DNA from: Pelomonas sp. Root405
Lineage (GTDB): Bacteria; Pseudomonadota; Gammaproteobacteria; Burkholderiales; Burkholderiaceae_C
Assembly: GCF_001425165.1 (NCBI RefSeq)
Contig: NZ_LMDU01000011.1
Coordinates: 620,058-684,057, forward strand
Length of the DNA: 64,000 nt
Direction of reading: 5' to 3'
The notes beneath the pieces are model-generated. The model saw nothing but the letters and a program-made list of their open reading frames with translations, was not told where the DNA came from and did no database searches. Made by a program: the position numbers and the translations under genes. Positions 17,453 to 25,641 of the stretch are shown in pieces. Numbering within the stretch: position 1 is the stretch's first letter; each line of letters begins with the position of its first letter.

Positions 17453-17611
17453 CTACAACTTGCCCATCAGCAGCAGCACCAAAAGGATCACCAGCACCAG
17501 ACCCAGCCCGCCCGTGGGCCCGTAGCCCCAGCTGCGGCTGTGCGGCCAGGCCGGCAGGACGCCGACGAGCAGCAGGATCACGACGACGAGGAGGATGGCG
17601 CTGATGCTCAT
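17453..17611 (-). CDS. DUF3309 small membrane protein
   Basis: The 52-residue protein consists of two hydrophobic stretches flanking a conserved central LPAWPHSRSWGYGPTGG block, which is the signature of the DUF3309 family of small inner-membrane proteins found in many Proteobacteria. The function is unknown. The start at 17611 has AAGGA at the right distance; the ATG at 17617 lies too close to it. No partner genes are apparent. Confidence 0.88.
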   Translation of the reverse strand: MSISAILLVVVILLLVGVLPAWPHSRSWGYGPTGGLGLVLVILLVLLLMGKL

Positions 17612-17753
17612 GTTCATTCCTTGGAAGGTGCGGAGCCACGCCATGAACGGCGTCGCAGTCCTGCCGCACTGTCGGTCGCCCATCGATGCGGGGCTGTAGT
17701 CCAGGATGCGGGGCGCGAGTAGGCAGACCGGGCGTTGCGCCGGCTGAACGCCC

Positions 17754-18872
17754 TCAGCAGGCGAACACGAACTTGAACGTCGTGCCCTGCTCCCGCGACG
17801 AGGTCACCGTGACCGAGCCGCCATGCGCCTGGGCAATCGCCTTGACGATGAACAGGCCAAGGCCGACGCTGCGTGTCGAGTGATCGGGCGTGCCGCCGCG
17901 CACCAGCGGTTCGAACACGCGCGCCAGCATGGGCTCGGGAATGGGTTCGCCGAGGTTGTGGACGGTGAGCACGCACTCGCCGCCGTCGCCCCAGGAGGTC
18001 ACCGTGATCGGGCCGCCCGGCTCGCCGTAGGTGACGGCATTGGCGACGAGGTTGCCCAGCAGCTGCGCGATGCGGTCGGCGTCGACCGCGCAGCCTCCCG
18101 GCCCCTCGGCGCTGTGCCGTATCGGGTTGGAAGGGAACGCGAGCTTGAGCTCCTCGACGAGCTGGCCGACCAGCTCGTGGAAGTTGGCCGGCTTGTGCGC
18201 CACGGTCAGGCCATGTCCGACGCGGATCATCGTGAAGTCCAGCAGCTCGTCGATGAGGCGACGGGCGCGGCGCGCGGAGCGGTGGATGTTGTCCAACACC
18301 TTGGCATGGCGCTCGCCCAGCGTGGCATCGCGCCCGATGGTGGTGGCACCCATGGTGATGGCCGCGAGCGGATTGCGCAGGTCATGGCTGACGATGCCGA
18401 CCATCTGCTCGGCGAACAGCGCGCGGTCCTCGGCTTCGCGCAGCTGCTTCTGCGAAAGCTCTTCCGAGCGCTTGCGCTCCAGCAAGAGCTGGCGTTCGTA
18501 CTTGTTCCGCTCCTCGGCAACGACGACCGAGACGACGTCGTGGCAGCCAGCCCCCGCGCCCCGGCGCACGGCGTTGAGCATGACCGTCAGCACGCGGCCA
18601 TCGCTGCGGCGCAGGTCGAACTTGACCTCGGAGATGGAGCCCTGCACCTGCAGGATGGGCATCCAGTGCGTCTGGTGAAAAATGCGCCCGCCCACGGTGA
18701 ACAGGTCCTGCAGCTTCTTCTGCCCTACCAGCTCCTGCGCGTTGTAGCCCGACCAGTTGCACAGCGTGCCATTGACGCTGGTGATGGTGCCAACAGCGTC
18801 GGTGACGAGCAGGCCGACGGGCACCTCGTCGAGCAACTGCTCGAGCGGCGGGCAGGGCGGTGCGGTTGCCAC
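17754..18872 (-). CDS. PAS-domain sensor histidine kinase, paired with RsbQ-like hydrolase
   Basis: The 372-residue protein has an N-terminal PAS domain (about residues 10-120, LLVTDAVGTITSVNGTLCNW, GRIFHQTHWMPILQ), a coiled-coil linker (RNKYERQLLLERKRSEEL), a HisKA domain with phosphoacceptor His163 in VSHDLRNPLAAI, and a HATPase domain (LLGNLVANAVTYG, GLGLFIVKAIAQAHGG). No membrane segment is seen, so it is cytosolic. The GTG start is 2 bases after the stop of the upstream RsbQ-like gene, so the two are one operon. In Bacillus the partner of RsbQ is a PAS-phosphatase (RsbP); here the output is a kinase. No response regulator lies beside it. Confidence 0.88.
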   Translation of the reverse strand: MATAPPCPPLEQLLDEVPVGLLVTDAVGTITSVNGTLCNWSGYNAQELVGQKKLQDLFTVGGRIFHQTHWMPILQVQGSISEVKFDLRRSDGRVLTVMLNAVRRGAGAGCHDVVSVVVAEERNKYERQLLLERKRSEELSQKQLREAEDRALFAEQMVGIVSHDLRNPLAAITMGATTIGRDATLGERHAKVLDNIHRSARRARRLIDELLDFTMIRVGHGLTVAHKPANFHELVGQLVEELKLAFPSNPIRHSAEGPGGCAVDADRIAQLLGNLVANAVTYGEPGGPITVTSWGDGGECVLTVHNLGEPIPEPMLARVFEPLVRGGTPDHSTRSVGLGLFIVKAIAQAHGGSVTVTSSREQGTTFKFVFAC

Positions 18873-18874
18873 GA

Positions 18875-19678
18875 TCAGAGTTCGAGCGAGGCGATGAAGC
18901 GGTCGATGGCCTGCTCGCTGGCGCTGGGCGCGCTCAAGTGCGGGCAATGGCCGACGTTGTCCACCAGGGTCAGCGTCGCACGCGGCAGCACGCGGTGCAT
19001 GTACTCGCCAACGGCCACGGGGGCGATGATGTCCTCGGTGGACTGCAGGATCAGCGTCGGCTCCTGCAGCTTGGCCAGGTCCGCGCGGTTGTCCGACAGG
19101 AAGGTCACGCGCGCGAACTGCTTGGCGATCTCGGGGTCGGTACGGCAGAAGCTCTCGGCCAGCTCCAGCCCCAGCTCCGGCCGCTCGGGCGCACCCATGA
19201 TGGCAGGCGCCATGTTGCTGGCCCAGCCCAGGTAGTTGGACTCCAGCATGTCGAGCAGGCCGTCGATGTCTTCGCGCGAGAAGCCGCCCACGTAGTCACC
19301 GTCATTGATGTAGCAGGGCGACGGGCCGACCATCACATGCGCCGCGATGGCGCCCGGCGCGCGCAGCGCCGCAACCAGGCCGATCATGGCGCTGACCGAA
19401 TGGCCCACAAGGATGACGGGGCCCGAGCCGCAGTCGCGGATGATCTCCAGGAGGTCGTCGGCATAACCGCCCAGGGAGTTGTACTTCTCGCGGTTGTAGG
19501 CGCCCAGGTCCGAGCTGCCGCTGCCGACATGGTCGAACGTGACGACCCTGTACCGACGGGCGTACTGCGGCGCCAACAGGCGCCACATGGCCTGGTCACA
19601 GCCGAAACCGTGGGCGAAGACGATGGTCGCCGTGCCGACGCCGCTGACCTGGACGTTATTGCGCCGGGCAATGCTCAT
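18875..19678 (-). CDS. RsbQ-like alpha/beta hydrolase (stress-signal receptor type)
   Basis: The 267-residue protein is a close match to RsbQ of Bacillus and to the plant receptors D14/KAI2 of the same fold. Diagnostic blocks are FAHGFGCDQAMW, FDHVGSGSSDL, VMVGPSPCYIND, YLGWASNMAP, RQFA-like AKQFARVTFLSD and LILQSTEDIIAP. The catalytic triad is intact: Ser94 (GHSVSA), Asp216 and His244 (GHCPHLS). In Bacillus, RsbQ is needed for energy-stress signalling by RsbP, presumably by processing a hydrophobic ligand for its PAS domain. The PAS kinase gene follows 2 bases downstream. Confidence 0.92.
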   Translation of the reverse strand: MSIARRNNVQVSGVGTATIVFAHGFGCDQAMWRLLAPQYARRYRVVTFDHVGSGSSDLGAYNREKYNSLGGYADDLLEIIRDCGSGPVILVGHSVSAMIGLVAALRAPGAIAAHVMVGPSPCYINDGDYVGGFSREDIDGLLDMLESNYLGWASNMAPAIMGAPERPELGLELAESFCRTDPEIAKQFARVTFLSDNRADLAKLQEPTLILQSTEDIIAPVAVGEYMHRVLPRATLTLVDNVGHCPHLSAPSASEQAIDRFIASLEL

Positions 19679-19861
19679 GGGGGCCTTTGTGGGCGTATTT
19701 CTACTACTGGAGCACTGTATCCGGCTGACCCCCTAATCCAGCGGCATCGACGGACCGTTACGCACTGCCCTGCGGCCAGGGCTGTCCCTTGAGCGCGCGA
19801 CGCGCGGGCCGCGACTGTTACGACTTGCGGCCGGCGGAGCGGGCGCTTTCGTGGCAGCGGA

Positions 19862-20341
19862 TCAGCCCTTGAGAGCCTTCTCGATGGCGGCCACGTCGAT
19901 CTTGCGCATCGTCATCATGGCCTCGAAGGCCCGCTTGGCGGCGGCGCGGTCGGGGTTGTCCATCGCCTCGTTGAGCACGCGCGGGCTGATCTGCCAGGAC
20001 ACGCCCCAGCGGTCCTTGCACCAGCCGCACTGGCTCTCCTGGCCGCCGTTGCCCACGATGGCGTTCCACAGCTTGTCGGTCTCGGCCTGATCCTCGGTCT
20101 CGATCTGGAAGGAGAAGGCCTCGCTGTGCTTGAACTCGGGCCCGCCATTGAGGCCGACGCAGGGGATGCCGTAGACGGTGAAGTCGACGGTGATGACGTC
20201 GCCCTGCTTGCCCGAGGGATAGTCGCCCGGCGCGCGGCGGATGGCGCCGACCTGGCTGTTGGGGAAAGTCTGGGCGTAGAAGCGCGCCGCGTCTTCGGCC
20301 TCGCCGTTGAACCAGAGACAGATGGTGTTCTTGCTAGTCAT
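19862..20341 (-). CDS. VOC/PhnB-like protein (glyoxalase superfamily)
   Basis: The 159-residue protein belongs to the 3-demethylubiquinone-methyltransferase-like/PhnB group of the vicinal oxygen chelate superfamily: ICLWFNGEAEDAARFYAQTFPNS, GDVITVDFTVYGIPCVGLNGGP, and CGWCKDRWGVSWQISP, ending in a MMTMRKIDVAAIEKA helix. Members are metal-binding dimers of mostly unknown substrate. AAGGAG lies 6 bases before the ATG. It stands alone. The 180 bases upstream of the RsbQ-like gene and the 145 bases before this gene hold no other recognisable feature. Confidence 0.88.
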   Translation of the reverse strand: MTSKNTICLWFNGEAEDAARFYAQTFPNSQVGAIRRAPGDYPSGKQGDVITVDFTVYGIPCVGLNGGPEFKHSEAFSFQIETEDQAETDKLWNAIVGNGGQESQCGWCKDRWGVSWQISPRVLNEAMDNPDRAAAKRAFEAMMTMRKIDVAAIEKALKG

Positions 20342-20486
20342 GAGGGCTCCTTGAGGTGGGACGGCAACGCTGCCGACATCGATTCGACGAGTCAACGGCA
20401 TCGTTTTCGACGAATCCCGCCGGCAAGACGTGAGTCGATGTTTCGAAGACGGATGTGTGGGCGACGACCCGCCGACCTCGAGGACG

Positions 20487-21596
20487 TCAAGCCGCCTTGC
20501 CGATCTTTTCCTGCGCCTCCTGGTGCTCCTCGGCGCTGGCCTCCGGCTGGTCCTGGGTGGCCTGCGCATCCGGTTCGAAGCTCAGCTTGATGAAGACGGG
20601 GAAGTGGTCCGATCCCCAGTGCGGCAGCCGGCGGAAGTCGACCAGGCGGAAGTGCGTGCTGTGGAAGACATGGTCGAGCGGGAACCGGATCAGCGGCCAC
20701 TTGGAACTGAAGGTATGAAAAAAGCCGCGGCCGATCCGCGGGTCGAGCAGGCCGCTGACGTCGCAGAAGAGGTCGTTGGTGTGCGACCAGGCCACGTCGT
20801 TCATGTCGCCGCAGACCAGCGCCGGTGCCTGCAGCGCCTTGATCTCCTTGCCGACCAGCAGCAGCTCGGCGTCGCGCTCGGTCGAGCGGCTGCTTTCCCC
20901 AGGCGCGGGCGGGCGCGGGTGCAGGCAGCGCAGCACGATCTCCTGCCCGGAGCGCAGCCGAACGCGGGCGTGGATGGAAGGCACCTCGTCCTCCACGAGG
21001 AAGCGCACACGGGCATCGATCAGCTCGAGCCGCGAGTAAAGCAGCAGGCCATAGGTGTTGCCCTGCGGCTGCTGCACGGTATGGGGATGCGAGGCCTCGA
21101 GATGCTTCAAGGCCTGCTGCCACCAGCCGTCGGGCTCGGCCGCCAGGATGAGGTCGGGGTCGTTCTCCTGGATGAGGCGGCACAGGCCCGCGGCGCTGCG
21201 ATTGCTCATCAGCACGTTGGCGCACAGCAGGCTGATCTTGGCGGCGGGGTCGCCACCCTCGCTGTCCTGCACCTGCTTGGCATGCAGCGGCGTATAGGGA
21301 AACATGCGCCAGCCCTGGTAGAGCGTGCAGGCGGCCAGCGCCGCCAGCCAGAGGTTGTGCAGCATGCCGGCGTCGTCGCGCACAAGGGGCGTGAGCACCA
21401 ACACCGCGGCAGACACCGCCGCGATCTGCAGACGCGGGAAATCGAAGACGCGAACCCACCAGTCGTCCAGCCTGGCCAGCGGCAGCAGCGTCGCGACGAT
21501 CATCAGCGTTCCCAGCAGGGTAAGCGTGGTTTCCAGGGTCTGCTCCTCCAACGAATGCCACATCGCACCGCGCCCATCGGTGAAGGGCGAGCGCAA
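20487..21596 (-). CDS. Endonuclease/exonuclease/phosphatase-family membrane protein
   Basis: The 369-residue protein has three N-terminal hydrophobic segments (about residues 22-40, 55-72 and 80-97) and then an EEP domain. Catalytic motifs are visible: LLCANVLMSNR (metal-binding Asn), LILAAEPDGWW (Glu), LVCGDMNDVAW (Asp-x-Asn) and GSDHFPVFIKL (the final Asp-His pair). The active domain should face the periplasm, as in other EEP proteins with this layout, acting on a nucleic acid, phospholipid or phosphate ester. The acidic tail is rich in Glu and Gln. ATG at 21563 is an alternative start. Confidence 0.85.
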   Translation of the reverse strand: MRSPFTDGRGAMWHSLEEQTLETTLTLLGTLMIVATLLPLARLDDWWVRVFDFPRLQIAAVSAAVLVLTPLVRDDAGMLHNLWLAALAACTLYQGWRMFPYTPLHAKQVQDSEGGDPAAKISLLCANVLMSNRSAAGLCRLIQENDPDLILAAEPDGWWQQALKHLEASHPHTVQQPQGNTYGLLLYSRLELIDARVRFLVEDEVPSIHARVRLRSGQEIVLRCLHPRPPAPGESSRSTERDAELLLVGKEIKALQAPALVCGDMNDVAWSHTNDLFCDVSGLLDPRIGRGFFHTFSSKWPLIRFPLDHVFHSTHFRLVDFRRLPHWGSDHFPVFIKLSFEPDAQATQDQPEASAEEHQEAQEKIGKAA

Positions 21597-21673
21597 CGAC
21601 AGGCCCCACTCAACTCGCCGGCATGCGCCCGTGACACCCCGAGCGCGCTATCCGGGCTCCCGCACAGGCGCGC

Positions 21674-22582
21674 TCAAGCCGCCTTCTTGCGCGGCGCCCC
21701 AGCCTTGGCCGCGGGCTTCTTTCCCGCGGCTGGCTTGCTCACCTTCTCGTCGCCCTTGGCGGCCTTGGCCTTGCCGCCCAGGCTCTGCCTGAGCAGCTCT
21801 GTCAGGTCGACCACATTGGCGGCGCCGCTGAGGTCGGGCGCCTCTTCCAGCGGCTGCACGGTGGCCTTGTCGCCGGCCTTGGCCTTCTGGCTGACCAGCG
21901 CGCGGATGGCGCTGCTGAAGTCGTCCTTGAACTGCTCGGGCTTCCAGGCATCGGTCATCTGGGCGATGAGCTGCTGCGCCATCTTCAGCTCTGCGGGCTT
22001 GAGGTCGCCTGCCCCCGCCTTGGGCAGGTCCAGCGGCTCGGGCGAGCGGATCTCCTCGGCCCAGCGCAGCGTGCCCAGCATCAGCGCGGGGCCCGCGGGG
22101 ATCAACGCGGCCAGGTGCTCCTTGTTGTGCAACACGAAGCGCGCGATGCCGATGACGCCGGACTTCTCCAGCGCCTCGCGCAGCAGCGCATAGACACGGC
22201 CGGCGCGGCCGTCGGGCGCCAGGTAGTAGGGCTTCTCGATGTAGACGAAGGACACCTCGGTGGCCTTGACGAAGCTCTCGATCTGGATGGTCTGCGTTCG
22301 CTTGGGGTAGGCCGCCTTGATCTCGTCGTCCGACAGCACCACGTAGTCATCGCCTTCGAGCTTGACACCCTTGACGATGTTCTCCTTGGTGATCTCCTTG
22401 CCGGTGCGCTTGTTGATGCGCTTGTAGCCGACCGGGTCCATGCTGCGCTTGTCCAGCCAGTCGAAGTCGACCTCCTGCTCGCTGGTGGCCGTGTGCAGGG
22501 ACACCGGCACATGGACCAGGCCAAAGGAGATGGCGCCCTTCCAGATGGCGCGAGGATTGGCGGGTTTTGCGTTGTCAGCCAT
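21674..22582 (-). CDS. ku: Ku DNA end-binding protein
   Basis: The 302-residue protein is bacterial Ku, which binds double-strand ends for non-homologous end joining, usually with LigD. Core motifs run through residues 12-260: ISFGLVHVPVSLHTAT, VDFDWLD, GYKRINKRTGKEI, IEKPYYLAPDGR, YALLREALEKSG and LAALIPAGPALMLGTLRW. The C-terminal 40 residues are a Lys/Ala-rich tail (KAAKGDEKVSKPAAGKKPA) as in other Ku proteins, where it supports DNA threading and LigD contact. No ligD is in the window. It is convergent with no close partner; the gene before it is 80 bases away. Confidence 0.96.
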   Translation of the reverse strand: MADNAKPANPRAIWKGAISFGLVHVPVSLHTATSEQEVDFDWLDKRSMDPVGYKRINKRTGKEITKENIVKGVKLEGDDYVVLSDDEIKAAYPKRTQTIQIESFVKATEVSFVYIEKPYYLAPDGRAGRVYALLREALEKSGVIGIARFVLHNKEHLAALIPAGPALMLGTLRWAEEIRSPEPLDLPKAGAGDLKPAELKMAQQLIAQMTDAWKPEQFKDDFSSAIRALVSQKAKAGDKATVQPLEEAPDLSGAANVVDLTELLRQSLGGKAKAAKGDEKVSKPAAGKKPAAKAGAPRKKAA

Positions 22583-22729
22583 GCGCCCACTGTCGGCGCG
22601 CCGCTTGGCCCGCGTCGTCGGCGGGCCGGAAACCGTCGTGTAGGTACGCGCCGACGGCTGAGTCCATGGCTTTCGGCCAAGAACCGGCTCGGCACGAGAC
22701 TCGCGACCTGCCGCACTCGAAGGACCGCC

Positions 22730-23611
22730 ATGAAGGCTTTGCTGGCCCTCAGCCTCGCCATAGCCGCCGCTGCTGCAGCGGCCGCAGGCGCACCGCTGCG
22801 CTGGACGCCCGAGCGCCTCTCGACCGCGGACTACGAGTCATCGCCCAGCTTCGCGCCCGACGGCCGCACGCTGGTCTTCATGCGCGCCAATCCGCAGTTC
22901 TCGGCCTACCGCCTCCTGCAGTCGAGCTGCGGCCCGGCCGGCTGGGGCGAGGCCACGCCGCTGGCCATCGCGGCGCCGCCGCCGGCCAGCGAGGCCGACC
23001 CCTTCATCACGGCCGACGGCCGCCAGATCTGGTTCGTCTCCAACCGGCCCTTCCCCGGCAAGCGGGGCGACGACCTGGACATCTGGGTCGCCGACAGCGA
23101 CGGCCGCGGGGGCTGGCGCGCACCGCGGCGCCTGCCCGAACCGATCAATTCAGCGCAGGCCGAGCTGCTGCCGCGCCTGCTGCCCGATGGTCGCCTCTTC
23201 TTCGGCTCCGACCGCGCTGGCGGCCTCGGCGGCAACGACGTCTACGTGGCCACGCGGCAGGCCGACGGGGGCTGGCGCGTCGCCAACCTCGGCGCGCCGC
23301 TGAACACGGCGCGCAACGACTACGAGGTCGAGATGTCGCGCGACGGCAGCCAGGCCGTCGTCGTGTCCGACCGCGAAGGCCGCTCCCATCTCTACCGCTT
23401 CGCGCGCAGCGGCGACGGCTGGCGCCCGCTGGGCCGGCTGGCGGCACGCGACGACGTCTTCCAGGTCGGCCCGCTGCTGTCGCCCAAGGCCGACCGGCTG
23501 CTGTTCGCGCAAGCCGACGGCACGCGCTCGGGCGAGCTCTTCGTCATCGACCTCCAGCCCGGTGCCGATCCAACCTGGCCGCCGGCCTGCCCAGGGAGCA
23601 CCTCGCCATGA
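22730..23611 (+). CDS. PD40/TolB-like beta-propeller exported protein
   Basis: The 293-residue protein has a signal peptide (LLALSLAIAAAAAAAAGAP) and several WD40-like PD40 repeats, for example SPSFAPDGRTLVFMRANP, DPFITADGRQIWFVSNRP, LPRLLPDGRLFFGSDRAGG and EVEMSRDGSQAVVVSDREG. It should form a periplasmic six-bladed propeller of the TolB type; the ligand is unknown. The start is the ATG after AAGGACCGCC, and its stop overlaps the start of the RidA-like gene (ATGA), so the two are co-translated. Confidence 0.85.
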   Translation: MKALLALSLAIAAAAAAAAGAPLRWTPERLSTADYESSPSFAPDGRTLVFMRANPQFSAYRLLQSSCGPAGWGEATPLAIAAPPPASEADPFITADGRQIWFVSNRPFPGKRGDDLDIWVADSDGRGGWRAPRRLPEPINSAQAELLPRLLPDGRLFFGSDRAGGLGGNDVYVATRQADGGWRVANLGAPLNTARNDYEVEMSRDGSQAVVVSDREGRSHLYRFARSGDGWRPLGRLAARDDVFQVGPLLSPKADRLLFAQADGTRSGELFVIDLQPGADPTWPPACPGSTSP

Positions 23612-24060
23612 CCGTCACGCGCCGCGCGCTGGCCCTAAGCCTGGCGACCACCACCACTGCAGGAGCCGCCATGGCCACCAAGACCCGCGCCATCAACACC
23701 CCCGCAGCGCCCGCGCCGTCCGGCGGCTATGCCCAGGCGCTGGAGTTGAAGGCGCCGTCTCGCCTGCTCTTCATCAGCGGCCAGATCCCCGTCGACAAGG
23801 ACGGCGCCGTACCCAAGGACTTCGCCGCGCAATGCCGCCTCGTCTGGGCGCATGTCGGCGCCCAACTGCACGCAGCAGGCATGACGCTGGACCACCTCGT
23901 CAAGGTGACCACCTATCTCGGCGACCGCAAGCACGCGCTGGAGAACTCGGCCATTCGCCGTGAGGTGCTGGGCACGCGCAGCCCGGCGCTGACGGTGTTG
24001 ATCGCCGGCATCTACGACAGCGACTGGCTGCTGGAGATCGAGGCCATCGCCGCCGACTGA
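23608..24060 (+). CDS. RidA-family (YjgF/UK114) protein
   Basis: The protein is a RidA-type enamine/imine deaminase homologue. Family blocks are LLFISGQIPVDKDG, DFAAQCRLVWAHVGAQL, GMTLDHLVKVTTYL and ALTVLIAGIYDSDWLLEIEAIA. Position 107 of classical RidA is an Arg (RxxVxV); here the equivalent segment is RSPALTVL, so deaminase activity is uncertain. Two starts are possible: ATG at 23608 overlaps the previous stop and gives 150 residues with a Tat-like TRRALALSLATTTTAGAA leader; ATG at 23671 has CAGGAG 6 bases ahead and gives the usual 129 residues. The second looks like the cytosolic enzyme. Confidence 0.85.
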   Translation: MTVTRRALALSLATTTTAGAAMATKTRAINTPAAPAPSGGYAQALELKAPSRLLFISGQIPVDKDGAVPKDFAAQCRLVWAHVGAQLHAAGMTLDHLVKVTTYLGDRKHALENSAIRREVLGTRSPALTVLIAGIYDSDWLLEIEAIAAD

Positions 24061-24233
24061 CGCCACCGTCATGGGCTGGCGCCGCCCGGTCGGCCAGTTC
24101 CTACATCCCTGAGGGGCCCAGCCCGACTGTGAACGCGGGCGCTGCGGCGCACATTGGAGACATGGTGCACAGCACCTGCCGGGGCGCGCAACGCCCGCCC
24201 CGCCCGATGTTCAACCTCACAGGAGCAATCACC

Positions 24234-24584
24234 ATGACTAGCGCCAATCCCACCATCTCCTCGTCCAAGGTCGAGGGCACCACGGTCTTCAGCCCCAACG
24301 GCGACAAGCTTGGCTCCATCGACGACCTCGTCATCGACAAGAAGAGCGGCCAGGTCCGCTACGCCGCGCTGGAATTCGGCGGCTTCCTGGGCATGGGCAC
24401 CGACCGCTACCCCCTGCCATGGGACCAGCTGAAGTACGACACGGCCAAGGACGGCTATGTCGTCAACGTCGACAAGACCCAGCTGGAGCGCGCACCCCGC
24501 TACCCGATGGACGAAACGCCCACCTACAACGACGAGTACGGCCGCAAGGTTTATGACTACTACGGTTCGAGCTGGTGGGTCTGA
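24234..24584 (+). CDS. PRC-barrel domain protein
   Basis: The 116-residue protein has a PRC-barrel (residues 8-85): SSKVEGTTVFSPNGDKLGSI, DDLVIDKKSGQVRYAAL, FGGFLGMGTDRYPLPWDQL. Such free-standing barrels are often stress-induced and of unknown role. The C-terminus is rich in Tyr and Trp (YGRKVYDYYGSSWWV). AGGAG precedes the ATG. A strong terminator follows directly, so the next small gene is separate or a read-through product. Confidence 0.9.
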   Translation: MTSANPTISSSKVEGTTVFSPNGDKLGSIDDLVIDKKSGQVRYAALEFGGFLGMGTDRYPLPWDQLKYDTAKDGYVVNVDKTQLERAPRYPMDETPTYNDEYGRKVYDYYGSSWWV

Positions 24585-24608
24585 GCGCCAGCCGCTTCGT
24601 GATTGAAG

Positions 24609-24633
24609 GGGGCGGCGGTTGCCGCCCCTTTTT
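24609..24633 (+). terminator. Rho-independent terminator after the PRC-barrel gene
   Basis: An 8-bp perfect stem GGGGCGGC / GCCGCCCC closes a GGTT loop and is followed by TTTTT. Confidence 0.9.
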
Positions 24634-24652
24634 GCTAGCCCTTGGAGGCCTT

Positions 24653-24850
24653 ATGCCCGACCCCACCCGCACCCCGCCGATTCCGCCCGAGAACGCTCCG
24701 GCGATACCAACCGTCGACAGCGACCGGCCCACTGCGAAGCAGCGGCCCGCGCGCGATGTGAAGAATGGGTCGTTCGACGACTCGGTGGCCGGCGAAGAAG
24801 ACCCCGGCGCGGGCATCGACACCATGACACCGCGACCTGGCCGCACCTAA
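24653..24850 (+). CDS. Small hypothetical protein, Pro-rich and charged
   Basis: A 65-residue frame with a GGAGG ribosome-binding site 5 bases before the ATG. The product is Pro-, Asp- and Arg-rich (TRTPPIPPENAPAIP, DSVAGEEDPGAGIDTM), with no hydrophobic core and no known domain, probably disordered. It overlaps the stop of eutC on the other strand by 4 bases. The good ribosome-binding site is the main reason to keep it. Confidence 0.45.
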   Translation: MPDPTRTPPIPPENAPAIPTVDSDRPTAKQRPARDVKNGSFDDSVAGEEDPGAGIDTMTPRPGRT

Positions 24851-25641
24851 CCGCCGAGCAAACGCATCAGCGGCGCCGCCGCGGCGGTTTGAGGCAAGGC
24901 GCGTTCGTCCTGCTCGTCCTTCAAGGCAATGCCGCTGACCTGGCGCGTTCGCGCCTCGCGCAGCAGCGCATGCAGCTTCGCCGCGGCGGCAGCCGGCGCA
25001 ATGCCGGCAGCTCGCACGTTGGAGATGCAGTTGCGCTGGGAGTCCACCAGGCCGATGCGCGGCGCCCAGCTGAAGTAGACGCCCAGGCTGTCCGGCGCCG
25101 ACAGGCCGGGCCGCTCGCCGATCAGCACCACGATGCAACGCGCGTTGAGCAGCGCGCCGACCTCGTCACCCAGCGCGACCCGCGCCTGCGTTGCGACGAC
25201 GGGCGGCGCCCACGTCCAGCCACCCTCAAGCAACAGCCGCTCGCGCAGCGCGCTGAATAGCGGCAGCCCTTGTCGCTGCAGCGCAAGCGCCGACAGCCCG
25301 TCAGCGAAAACAAAGGCGAGATCGCACACCGGCGCATGAAGCCCCGCCAAGACAGCGGCGTCGGCCGCGTCGAGGCGGCGACCCAGGTCCGGCCGCTGAA
25401 GGTACACAGCCCGGTCCGGCGCCTGGCTCTGAACGGCCAGCGGCGCCTCACCCAGCGCGCGCAGGCCGCCCGACAAATCCTCGACATCCAGCGGCGCATG
25501 CACGGCGTCGCGCGCTTCGGCATGGGCCTGCTGGAAGGCGAGGTGGGCAGCAGTCGGCACGCTGACACCGGCGCGGCCCAGCGCGATGCGCGCGGCAGTG
25601 TGGCGACGCAGGCTGGCCCAGGGCTGGGTGATCACCGTCAT
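24847..25641 (-). CDS. eutC: Ethanolamine ammonia-lyase small subunit
   Basis: The 264-residue protein is the light chain of the adenosylcobalamin-dependent ethanolamine ammonia-lyase, which splits ethanolamine into acetaldehyde and ammonia. Family blocks are TAARIALGRAGVSVPT, LDVEDLS, FVFADGLSALALQRQG, VALGDEVGALLNARCIVVLIGERPGL and SLGVYFSWAPRIGLVDSQRNCISNVR. Its ATG overlaps the eutB stop (ATGA), assuring a balanced ratio of subunits. No microcompartment or eutA gene is seen in the window, so this is the simple soluble pathway. Confidence 0.95.
   Translation of the reverse strand: MTVITQPWASLRRHTAARIALGRAGVSVPTAAHLAFQQAHAEARDAVHAPLDVEDLSGGLRALGEAPLAVQSQAPDRAVYLQRPDLGRRLDAADAAVLAGLHAPVCDLAFVFADGLSALALQRQGLPLFSALRERLLLEGGWTWAPPVVATQARVALGDEVGALLNARCIVVLIGERPGLSAPDSLGVYFSWAPRIGLVDSQRNCISNVRAAGIAPAAAAAKLHALLREARTRQVSGIALKDEQDERALPQTAAAAPLMRLLGG

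Noticed and set aside
20430-22193. A 587-codon plus-strand frame opposite the EEP and Ku genes
   Set aside because: Antisense shadow of two clear genes.
21674-22582. A two-gene NHEJ operon with LigD
   Set aside because: Only Ku is present; no ligase is seen on either side.
24129-24233. An N-terminal extension of the PRC-barrel protein
   Set aside because: The family start with a good AGGAG lies at 24234; the extension is low-complexity.
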